A stretch of DNA of 64,000 nt, from the NCBI RefSeq assembly GCF_014168535.1, contig NZ_CP060007.1, positions 2,914,001 through 2,978,000 on the forward strand. Direction: 5' to 3'. The notes beneath the pieces were generated by a model that searched no databases, had not been told where the DNA came from, and saw nothing but the letters and a program-made list of their open reading frames with translations. This stretch comes from Lacibacter sediminis (lineage in GTDB: Bacteria > Bacteroidota > Bacteroidia > Chitinophagales > Chitinophagaceae). A program made the position numbers and the translations under genes. This document shows, one piece after another, positions 54,526 to 63,360 of the stretch. The first letter of the stretch is position 1; each line of letters opens with the position of its first letter.

Positions 54526-54556
54526 AGTTATACTTTAAACTCATCTGTAAAATGAT

Positions 54557-54582
54557 AAAAAGCCACCAATTAAATTGATGGC
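54557..54582 (-). terminator. Terminator of the small minus-strand transcript
   Basis: A 9-bp stem with one G-U pair and a 3-base loop, then UUUUU read on the minus strand. It ends the short unit at 54690-54557 before it reaches the convergent SusC operon. Confidence 0.8.
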
Positions 54583-54626
54583 CCTGGCTCTCCTCGAGCC
54601 CAGATTATTCTTATGGAGAAGCCCGG

Positions 54627-54674
54627 TTACCCGATAATAACCGATGGCGTCCATGATTGATCTGTAGATTTCAT
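54627..54674 (-). CDS. 15-residue mini-ORF with strong Shine-Dalgarno
   Basis: Peptide MKSTDQSWTPSVIIG, stop TAA inside hairpin 1. AAAAGGAGG sits 5 bases upstream of the ATG, the classical SD spacing, while all other genes in the window lack such a site. An overlapping second frame (ATG 54654 to stop at about 54541) would give 37 residues and runs through both hairpins and the terminator, so it is less likely. Translation of the 15-codon ORF is plausible but unproven; the transcript may act as RNA. Confidence 0.45.
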   Translation of the reverse strand: MKSTDQSWTPSVIIG

Positions 54675-54897
54675 GAATACCTCCTTTTCTTTGATGAAGA
54701 TTAAATTTAAGAAATTGCGTTGATGAGAAAAGAATTGTTTAACTATTTATTTGAGATCATTTTTTTTAAGCAAGAACAGAGTTGCATGTTCATTGACCGC
54801 CCCATCATCAGCTACAGCATAGATGCAAAGGCGTTAACATCTGAACCTTTAAAGAGAAAATGCTGATATCGATTCTTGAGATGCTTATTTTTACTGC

Positions 54898-55236
54898 ATG
54901 CAACATTTCCCGGGATTTATTGAAGACAAAGAAAAGGAATGGCAAACTGCAGGCGAAGGTATCCGTCGCAAGATAGTTGCCTATGATCCATCTGTTATGC
55001 TGGTAATAGTAGATTTTGAACAAGGCGCCGTTGGTACGTTACATAAACATGAGCATGTACAGATCACTCATATTGAAAGCGGCGTGTTTGAAGTAGAGAT
55101 CGCCGGTGAAAAGAAAGTACTCAAGGCCGGTGATGGCTTTCACATATTATCTAATGTAGAGCATGGCGTTGTTTGTTTGGAAAAAGGTGTACTCATTGAT
55201 GTGTTCAGCCCCATGCGGGAAGATTTTCTACCGTAA
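54898..55236 (+). CDS. Cupin domain protein
   Basis: 112 residues. The cupin motif 1 is GTLHKHEHVQITHIESGVFEVEI and motif 2 is AGDGFHILSNVEHGVVCLE, with metal-ligand His at HKHEH and VEH. Small stand-alone cupins bind metals and may be sugar or amino acid isomerases or sensors; function is unknown. TATTTTTA (about 54886-54893) just before the ATG resembles the leaderless -7 boxes elsewhere. The YwbE gene follows, 36 bases later. Confidence 0.88.
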   Translation: MQHFPGFIEDKEKEWQTAGEGIRRKIVAYDPSVMLVIVDFEQGAVGTLHKHEHVQITHIESGVFEVEIAGEKKVLKAGDGFHILSNVEHGVVCLEKGVLIDVFSPMREDFLP

Positions 55237-55272
55237 CAACAGTACAGCAAACCGACAACTACAATTTCACAA

Positions 55273-55476
55273 ATGGAAGGAACGATCAGAGCTAATATCA
55301 AACCAGGCATGCAAGTGCTCATCATCTTAAAGAAAGATCAACGTACGGGTAATCTTACAGAAGGCTTTGTAAAGGATTTACTCACGAGTGCACCTAAGCA
55401 TCATCGTGGTATTAAAGTCCGCTTGCAGGATGGGCAAATTGGCCGGGTGCAAAAAATCATACAGGACGAAGATTGA
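55273..55476 (+). CDS. YwbE family protein
   Basis: 67 residues, the standard size. It matches YwbE: IRANIKPGMQVLIILKKDQ, RTGNLTEGFVKDLLT, HHRGIKVRL, and GRVQKII. The family is conserved but uncharacterised; the strand-rich small fold suggests an RNA- or ligand-binding module. It follows the cupin gene in the same direction and is ended by the hairpin at 55499. Confidence 0.9.
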   Translation: MEGTIRANIKPGMQVLIILKKDQRTGNLTEGFVKDLLTSAPKHHRGIKVRLQDGQIGRVQKIIQDED

Positions 55477-55498
55477 TTGTAAAAAACTGACTGCAAAT

Positions 55499-55534
55499 AA
55501 ATATCCGGCAGAAAATTATTCATGCCGGATATTT
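55499..55534. terminator. Bidirectional terminator between YwbE and GH97
   Basis: AAATATCCGGCA (55499-55510) and TGCCGGATATTT (55523-55534) form a perfect 12-bp stem with a 12-base loop. A/T-rich ends on both sides fit two convergent genes. Confidence 0.8.
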
Positions 55535-55556
55535 GCAAACAATTGCGGGCTGCAAA

Positions 55557-57716
<2,160 letters not shown>

Positions 57717-57730
57717 TTAAGAGTCGGGCG

Positions 57731-57738
57731 TAAAGGTA
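57731..57738 (-). promoter_or_regulatory. Possible -7 box (TACCTTTA) for GH97
   Basis: Minus-strand TACCTTTA, one base from TAnnTTTG, is 26 bases upstream of the GH97 ATG. The same variant occurs before the TPR gene. The -33 site would be TTG at 57762-57760 with a 21-base spacer. Confidence 0.35.
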
Positions 57739-57838
57739 AATGTTTGCATCAGTAATCGGCAACGGCAACAACTGATAGAAATGAAGATTTTCTCCCTGCT
57801 TAACTGATTCTCATCATTGAAAACGTTTGCGGTAGTGC

Positions 57839-57873
57839 AAAAAAATCGGGCACAAACTTGCGTTCATGCCCGA
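57839..57873 (-). terminator. Terminator after the second S9 peptidase gene
   Basis: TCGGGCA (57846-57852) pairs with TGCCCGA (57867-57873); 14-base loop. The preceding A-run (57839-57845) gives a U-tail for the minus strand. Adjacent TAAACTATTAACTACAAACT (57879-57898) is another low-complexity junction word stretch, directly next to the gene's stop. Confidence 0.8.
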
Positions 57874-57898
57874 CTAACTGTAAACTATTAACTACAAA

Positions 57899-60307
57899 CT
57901 ATTTCTTCCCCTTCACATATTTCTCCAGCCACATATGCTCTTCCCACAAGAGGTGCAAGATATTTTCTTTACCACGGTAACCATGCGCTTCGTAAGGTAA
58001 ACTTACATAACGAACATTGCCACCATTGCCTTTCAATGCCTGGAACATACGCTCACTTTGAATAGGATAAGTTCCTGTATTATCATCTGTATCACCATGC
58101 ACCAACAGGATCGGTGTTTTGATCTTCTGCGCATAGCTGAACGGACTCATATCAAAATACAATTGCGGAGCCTGCCAGTAAGTGCGATCTTCGTTCTGAA
58201 AACTGAATGGGGTTAATGTTCTGTTGTAAGCACCACTGCGTGCAATACCTCCTTTGAACCAATTGGTATGCGACAATAAATGCGCTGTCATAAACGCACC
58301 ATAGCTATGTCCGCCTACACCCACTCGTGTGCTATCACCAACACCCATTGCTGCTAATTTATCAATCGCTGCTCGTGCATTTAATTTCAACTGATCAATA
58401 AAATCATCATTTGGTTTTTTATCCGGGTTTGTACTTACGATCGGCATCTCTGCTGCATCTAACACAGCATAACCCTGCGTCACCCAAAAGATCGGGCTTC
58501 CCCAACTGATACGTGTAAATGTATTTTTTGAACCACGCACCTGAGCAGCATCACGTGCATTGGTAAACTCACGTGGATAAGCCCACATCAACACTGGCAA
58601 CGGACCATCTTTCTTAACATTATATCCCTTTGGTAAATAAAGATTACCGGTAAGATCAACACCATCGGCACGTTTATAAGAGATCTTCTCTACACTCACA
58701 CCTTCAAGTTGCGGATATGGATTTTTGAAATCAGTGATCTGCTTTCCACCTTCAGGCACCACTCCCTTTAATGTTTTCATGTGATAGTTCGGAACAACAG
58801 TTTGTGTTTCTTTACGTGTAAGAACAGTGAGACTGTTACGATCGAGTACTTCCATCACCATTTCATACTCATCTTCTTTACAACGCCAGATGATCTCATT
58901 CTTTTTTGTTGCAAGATCAAAATAAGCGAGGAAAGGAAGATCACCTTTTGGTGATGCACCTGTTGTATTATTCATCAACAGTTTACCATCTTTCGGGATC
59001 ACCACATCACGACCATAACTGTTTTTTTCTGTTACAGGTGAACCGGGATTATTGTAGAGATCCGTCATGCTGCGTTCCATCAACAATTCCATTTCACCGG
59101 TTGAAGGATTCCAGCGACTCATACGGCCGATCACTTTGCTGCGAAGCATTTCTTGCACAATGGCAAACGTGCTGTTGCCCCATGTAACACCACCGTAACG
59201 CATTTTTGTTTTAAACAATTCTTTCTGTTGTGCAGTGAATGGTGCTGCTAATGCATACACTGCATCACGAAACTCAGCTGTGTTTTTGATCAATCCACCA
59301 TCCAATGCTTTGCACCACACAATCGTTGCTGCTTCATCATCACGCCACTCAATATTGCGGGGAACATCAGCCACATTATCATTACCGCCGGGTGCTGTTT
59401 CAGATGAAGGAATCTTTGCCAGTTCTTTTACCAGTTTGCCACTCGCATCATGGATTGTAACAGTTGTATTAAATCCATTTGCAGGAACTACATAAGAGAA
59501 TGGCTTATTGATCGTGCGAACGAGTAAATATTTTTTATCGGGAGATGCGCTGACTGAACTATAGATCGCAGGTTGATTGATCTTTGTTTCAACGCCGTTC
59601 ACATTCTTCACCAATTGTGAAGTCGCAAAGAATTCAAACAACTGCTCATCGTAAGGCGATTTGATCATATCCTGGAAAGTAGGACGTGGCGATGCACTGC
59701 CATAGCTTTCCTGAACTGTTGGCCCTTTTGGCGTAATAGGACGCTTGGGCATTGCAGCAGGTGATTTTGTTGCTGTTTTGTACAACAGTGTATTATCATC
59801 TAACCAACTGAATGCAGCACCTAATACCACATTCAAAGCTGTCTTGTTTACTTTCGTTGCTTTTTGTGTGGCAATATCCACCACATACAGATCAACGATG
59901 GAGCCTGTGCTGTTGGTAAATGCAAACTTCTTTTCGTTAGGACTCCACGATACTGAGTTCGCCAGCAGATTTGCAGGCAGGCCTGCAATTTTGTACTCTT
60001 TACCTGAGGCAATATTCTTCAGTGTAAAGTTGTTGATGTAATTCTGACGGCTTTGTGAAAAATTAGCCGGGTTAATACGCAAACCGGCAACTCTTACTTC
60101 AGGCTGACCCAGTTCATCAACCAACGGGTACATATTTCGCTCGATCAATAACATCCATTGGCCTTTGCTGTCCACACTAACTGCAGGCGTGGGTTTTGCT
60201 AAAGCAAGGTCCATAATGTCTTTTGGAGGAAGTTGATAATTGACCGCATCCTGTGCAAACAGGTTCAGTGAAATAAACAATGCGAACAAAAGGGATAATT
60301 TTCTCAT
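57899..60307 (-). CDS. S9 family exported serine peptidase
   Basis: 802 residues. Signal peptide (1-18, ending LFAQD). A beta-propeller region (about 30-540) leads to the alpha/beta hydrolase with the nucleophile Ser in GVGGHSYGAFM, Asp in LVHGDTDDNTG and His in PYEAHGYRG. It differs from the peptidase at 35261 in length and active-site context and is closer to glutamyl/aminoacyl peptidases of chloroplast and Bacteroidota type. It is the last gene before the his operon on the other strand. Confidence 0.9.
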   Translation of the reverse strand: MRKLSLLFALFISLNLFAQDAVNYQLPPKDIMDLALAKPTPAVSVDSKGQWMLLIERNMYPLVDELGQPEVRVAGLRINPANFSQSRQNYINNFTLKNIASGKEYKIAGLPANLLANSVSWSPNEKKFAFTNSTGSIVDLYVVDIATQKATKVNKTALNVVLGAAFSWLDDNTLLYKTATKSPAAMPKRPITPKGPTVQESYGSASPRPTFQDMIKSPYDEQLFEFFATSQLVKNVNGVETKINQPAIYSSVSASPDKKYLLVRTINKPFSYVVPANGFNTTVTIHDASGKLVKELAKIPSSETAPGGNDNVADVPRNIEWRDDEAATIVWCKALDGGLIKNTAEFRDAVYALAAPFTAQQKELFKTKMRYGGVTWGNSTFAIVQEMLRSKVIGRMSRWNPSTGEMELLMERSMTDLYNNPGSPVTEKNSYGRDVVIPKDGKLLMNNTTGASPKGDLPFLAYFDLATKKNEIIWRCKEDEYEMVMEVLDRNSLTVLTRKETQTVVPNYHMKTLKGVVPEGGKQITDFKNPYPQLEGVSVEKISYKRADGVDLTGNLYLPKGYNVKKDGPLPVLMWAYPREFTNARDAAQVRGSKNTFTRISWGSPIFWVTQGYAVLDAAEMPIVSTNPDKKPNDDFIDQLKLNARAAIDKLAAMGVGDSTRVGVGGHSYGAFMTAHLLSHTNWFKGGIARSGAYNRTLTPFSFQNEDRTYWQAPQLYFDMSPFSYAQKIKTPILLVHGDTDDNTGTYPIQSERMFQALKGNGGNVRYVSLPYEAHGYRGKENILHLLWEEHMWLEKYVKGKK

Positions 60308-60517
60308 GCGTACTTATATTTTGTGAGTTACGTGTTACAGTCACTTATTCGTGTAAAAACGGAGCACAAATGACTGTTTGTTCAGGATTTCGAATGTACA
60401 GATACCCCATCATTCTCAACAACCGTTCAACAAATTGTTTGTTCTCTCAAGTGTTCTGTTGAACTTCAACCCTGTTTCGTACTAACACTCGTGAACAATA
60501 AACACTTCAATAAATTA
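60308..60517. other. Non-coding gap between S9 peptidase and his promoter
   Basis: 210 bases, no supported gene. It holds the promoter of the peptidase gene (not identified) and AT-rich sequence; no other structure was seen. Confidence 0.5.
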
Positions 60518-60548
60518 TTTGTGAATTCAGTTTCAGCCCTTATTTTTG
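60518..60548 (+). promoter_or_regulatory. Promoter of the his operon
   Basis: TTTG (60518-60521), 19-base spacer, TATTTTTG (60541-60548). This is an exact TTTG-N19-TAnnTTTG match, the Bacteroidota sigma-A consensus. The leader ATG follows 4 bases after the -7 box, so the transcript probably begins at or within a few bases of it. Confidence 0.85.
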
Positions 60549-60552
60549 CGCC

Positions 60553-60603
60553 ATGATTTTAAACGCACATACACATCATCACCATACTTGCCCAAACAGG
60601 TAA
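60553..60603 (+). CDS. hisL: Histidine operon leader peptide
   Basis: 16 residues, MILNAHTHHHHTCPNR. Four consecutive His codons (60574-60585) plus one at 60568-60570, five His in 16, is the signature of a his attenuator. Stop at 60601-60603. It has no SD; a leaderless or very short 5' end fits the promoter spacing. It lies about 100 bases upstream of hisG. Confidence 0.9.
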   Translation: MILNAHTHHHHTCPNR

Positions 60604-60662
60604 GCCAGATGATGCGTTGTATATAACAATAGTAGAGGGCTTACGGAAGTAGGCCTTTTTTT
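60574..60662 (+). promoter_or_regulatory. his attenuator: pause hairpin, antiterminator and terminator
   Basis: Region 1 CATCATC (60574-60580, in the His codons) pairs with region 2 GATGATG (60608-60614). Region 2-proximal TAAGCC (60601-60606) pairs with GGCTTA (60638-60643), making an antiterminator that would sequester the left arm of the terminator. A ribosome stalled at the His codons would leave TAAGCC free, allowing read-through. The terminator is 60636-60662. Confidence 0.8.
60636..60662 (+). terminator. Attenuator terminator upstream of hisG
   Basis: AGGGCTTAC (60636-60644) pairs with GTAGGCCT (60649-60656) with one bulged G and one G-U; loop GGAA. T-run 60656-60662. It lies 40 bases before the hisG ATG. 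Confidence 0.85.
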
Positions 60663-60702
60663 ATTGCCCGAACTGAAAAAAACAAACGAATTAAAGAATA
60701 AT

Positions 60703-61620
60703 ATGATGCAGGAAAAAAAATACACCCCGCTCAGCGAAATAAGCGGAGGTAATGCAGAAAAACCATCGAAGCTCAGAATTGCGATTCAGAAGAGTGGACG
60801 GCTGTATGATGATTCAGTAAAACTGTTGAACGAATGCGGTATTGAACTACGCAATGTAAAAGACCGTTTGAAAACAGAAAGCGATACGTTCCCGATGGAA
60901 GTATTCTTTTTGCGTGATGATGATATACCTCAATATGTGGAAGATGGTGTTGCTGATATTGGCATTGTAGGTGAGAATGTATTGTTTGAAAAAAACAAGA
61001 AAGCAGAGATCGTTGAGAAGCTTGGTTTTGGTAAATGCCGTTTGAGTCTGGCCATTCCTCGTAGCGAAACCTACCAGGGTGTGCAAAGCCTCGATGGCAA
61101 ACGCATTGCCACCAGTTATCCTTTTTTGGTGAATGAGTTTTTAAAGAAGAACAACATCAGCGGTGAAGTACACGAGATCAGCGGCAGTGTGGAGATTGCA
61201 CCTGGAATTGGTTTAGCTGATGTGGTAGTTGATCTTGTAAGCAGTGGTTCTACCCTTTTCATGAATGGATTGAAAGAAGTGGAAACCATTCTTCAATCCC
61301 AATCGGTATTGATCAAAAACAACAAGCTCAACAAAGAACAGGAAATACTGTTAGATAAATTATTGTTCCGCATTAAAGCTGTCAAAAAAGCAAAGCGTAA
61401 TAAATATGTGTTGATGAATGCACCAAATGAAAAGTTGAGTGAGATCATTGCGCTGCTTCCCGGCATGCGCAGCCCCACAGTTTTGCCATTGGCAGAAGGT
61501 GGCTGGAGCAGCGTGCACAGTGTATTGAGTGAAGATGAATTCTGGGAAAAAATTGAACAGTTGAAAGCGGCAGGAGCTGAAGGTATTTTGGTTGTGCCGA
61601 TTGAGAAGATGGTGATGTGA
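60703..61620 (+). CDS. hisG: ATP phosphoribosyltransferase (long form)
   Basis: 305 residues from the ATG at 60703 (or 60706). The frame extends to a TTG at 60664, inside the attenuator, so it was not used. Catalytic domain: LRIAIQKSGRLYDDSVKLL, DIGIVGENVLFE, KCRLSLAIP, IATSYPFLVNEFL and SGSVEIAPGIGLADVVVDLVSSGSTL. The C-terminal part (about 220-305) is the ACT-like regulatory domain of the long form, feedback-inhibited by histidine. First structural gene of the attenuated operon. Confidence 0.95.
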   Translation: MMQEKKYTPLSEISGGNAEKPSKLRIAIQKSGRLYDDSVKLLNECGIELRNVKDRLKTESDTFPMEVFFLRDDDIPQYVEDGVADIGIVGENVLFEKNKKAEIVEKLGFGKCRLSLAIPRSETYQGVQSLDGKRIATSYPFLVNEFLKKNNISGEVHEISGSVEIAPGIGLADVVVDLVSSGSTLFMNGLKEVETILQSQSVLIKNNKLNKEQEILLDKLLFRIKAVKKAKRNKYVLMNAPNEKLSEIIALLPGMRSPTVLPLAEGGWSSVHSVLSEDEFWEKIEQLKAAGAEGILVVPIEKMVM

Positions 61621-61668
61621 TGAATTTGAAAATTTGATGATTGTGAAATTTGAAAATGAAAAAAGAGA
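61621..61668. repeat. GAATTTGAAAATTTG word repeat between hisG and hisD
   Basis: GAATTTGAAAATTTG (61622-61636) and GAAATTTGAAAATG (61645-61658) are near-direct copies of an ATTTGAAAA word. It fills the 48-base gap. No stem is obvious. Confidence 0.5.
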
Positions 61669-62961
61669 ATGCAGATCATAAAACATCCCAAAAAAAGTGA
61701 GTGGAGCAGGTTGCTCAAACGCCCGGCAATTGATTCATCATCGCTGGAGGCAAGTGTTACAAATATTTTGCACCAGGTAAAAGCAAGTGGTGATGAAGCG
61801 TTGAAACGTTTCGCTACCATTTATGATAAGGTATCAGTTGCTGAATTATTGGTTTCAAAAGAAGAGATCGATGCAGCGTCTTCAACCATCAGTAGCGAAT
61901 TGAAAGACGCCATTGCTCTTGCGAAAAAGAACATTGAAACTTTTCATGCAAAGCAGGTAGGTACTGTGGAGAAAGTGGAAACCATGCCCGGTGTTGTTTG
62001 CTGGCGCAAATCAGTCGCCATTGAAAAAGTGGGTTTGTATATTCCCGGTGGTACCGCTCCCCTCTTCTCAACTATTTTAATGTTGAGCATTCCGGCAAAA
62101 ATTGCAGGATGCAAAGAAATTATTTTATGTACACCTCCCGGTAAAGATGGAAAGATCAATGCAGCCATTTTATACACAGCCAAACTGGTGGGCATTACAA
62201 AAATATTCAAGACCGGTGGTGCACAGGCCATTGCTGCCATGGCGTATGGAACAGAATCTGTTCCGCAGGTATATAAAATTTTCGGTCCGGGAAATCAATA
62301 TGTAACCTGTGCCAAACAGTTGGTGCAGAAAGATGGCGTAGCCATTGATATGCCTGCAGGACCAAGCGAAGTATGCGTAATGGCCGATGATGCAGCCAAC
62401 CCTTCATTTGTTGCAGCTGATCTTTTATCGCAGGCTGAGCATGGTGTTGATTCGCAGGTGTTGCTGGTGAGCAATTCTGAAGCAATGATCAACGATGTAT
62501 TGATCGAAACCGCAAAACAACTGGAACAATTACCACGCAAAGAATTTGCAGCAAAAGCATTGGAGAACAGCAAGGCAATCTTGTTACATACAACAACAGA
62601 AATGATCGAGTTGGTGAATGAATATGCAGCTGAGCATCTCATCATCAGTTGTAAAGATGATGAAGTAATTGCTGAACAGATCATCAATGCAGGTTCGATC
62701 TTTCTTGGCAACTATTCACCCGAAAGTGTGGGCGATTATGCAAGTGGCACCAATCATACGTTACCAACCAACGGTTATGCAAAAGCATACAGTGGTGTAA
62801 GCGTTGATAGTTTCGTTAAAAAAATTACATATCAGAAATTAACCAAAGAAGGATTACAGCATATTGGCAAAGCAGTTGAACTGATGGCGGAAGCAGAAGG
62901 GTTGGAGGCGCATGCGAATGCTGTCAAGAAAAGAATACAGGATATAGGAAAGAGAAGTTAG
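61669..62961 (+). CDS. hisD: Histidinol dehydrogenase
   Basis: 430 residues, the normal length. Catalyses the last two oxidations, histidinol to histidine. Recognisable: GLYIPGGTAPLFSTILMLSIPA, FKTGGAQAIAAMAYG, KIFGPGNQYVTCAKQ, DMPAGPSEV, LLSQAEHGVDSQ (catalytic Glu/His region) and SGTNHTLPTNGYAKAYSGVSVDSF. Zn-binding residues are in place as far as can be judged. Co-directional with hisG. Confidence 0.97.
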   Translation: MQIIKHPKKSEWSRLLKRPAIDSSSLEASVTNILHQVKASGDEALKRFATIYDKVSVAELLVSKEEIDAASSTISSELKDAIALAKKNIETFHAKQVGTVEKVETMPGVVCWRKSVAIEKVGLYIPGGTAPLFSTILMLSIPAKIAGCKEIILCTPPGKDGKINAAILYTAKLVGITKIFKTGGAQAIAAMAYGTESVPQVYKIFGPGNQYVTCAKQLVQKDGVAIDMPAGPSEVCVMADDAANPSFVAADLLSQAEHGVDSQVLLVSNSEAMINDVLIETAKQLEQLPRKEFAAKALENSKAILLHTTTEMIELVNEYAAEHLIISCKDDEVIAEQIINAGSIFLGNYSPESVGDYASGTNHTLPTNGYAKAYSGVSVDSFVKKITYQKLTKEGLQHIGKAVELMAEAEGLEAHANAVKKRIQDIGKRS

Positions 62962-62984
62962 AATAAATAAAACTTTACTTTTAA

Positions 62985-63344
62985 ATGGCAACAACAAAGT
63001 TTCAGGAATTAATTGTTTGGCAAAAAGCACATCAATTTGTTTTGTCGGTTTATAAATACACAGAATCTTTTCCAAAATCAGAGACATATGGCTTAAGTTC
63101 TCAATTCAGGCGTGCTGCTGTTTCTATCGCAGCCAATATTGCCGAAGGCTATAAAAAGAAAGGACTTGCAGATAAAGCCCGTTTCTTCAATATTGCACAA
63201 GGGTCATTAGAAGAATGTCAATACTATCTTATTCTCGCTTCTGATCTTGGCTTTGGTGAGGTTGTCGAAAAACAATCACTACTTGACGAGGTTTCGAAAA
63301 TGCTGGAATCTTACATGAGTAAAATTCTATCTTCTAACTCCTAA
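62985..63344 (+). CDS. Four-helix bundle protein (23S rRNA IVP-like)
   Basis: 119 residues. FQELIVWQKAHQFVLSVYKYTESFP is the hallmark N-terminus of the four-helix bundle (IVP/avd-like) family, and RRAAVSIAANIAEGYKKKG, ARFFNIAQGSLEECQYYLILA complete it. Members occur inside 23S rRNA intervening sequences and as scattered genes; function is unclear. It sits between hisD and hisC, 23 bases after hisD, with no obvious role in histidine synthesis. The following junction (63330-63358) has TTCTATCTTC word repeats. Confidence 0.9.
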   Translation: MATTKFQELIVWQKAHQFVLSVYKYTESFPKSETYGLSSQFRRAAVSIAANIAEGYKKKGLADKARFFNIAQGSLEECQYYLILASDLGFGEVVEKQSLLDEVSKMLESYMSKILSSNS

Positions 63345-63360
63345 ATTCTATCTTCTTTAT

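Larger units (their letters stand above)
54557..54690 (-). ncRNA. Probable small structured transcript with SD-led mini-ORF and terminator
   Basis: Read on the minus strand from about 54690 to 54557: a perfect-looking SD, AAGGAGG, five bases before ATG; a 15-codon ORF (54674-54627); hairpin 1 CGGTTA/TAACCG (54643-54638 and 54629-54624); hairpin 2 CTGGGCTC/GAGCCAG (54603-54596 and 54590-54584, bulged G); then GCCATCAAT/ATTGGTGGC (54582-54574 and 54570-54562, loop TTA) followed by five U residues (54561-54557), an intrinsic terminator. No -7 box is clear; TAAATTTA at about 54707-54700 is a weak one. Function unknown. Confidence 0.6.

Noticed and set aside
54541..54654. 37-codon frame overlapping the mini-ORF on the minus strand
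   Set aside because: It runs through the two downstream hairpins and the terminator, which suggests RNA structure rather than coding constraint; has no SD of its own.
60664..60702. Extended start of HisG at TTG 60664
   Set aside because: It lies directly after the attenuator T-run, and family N-termini start near the double ATG at 60703/60706.
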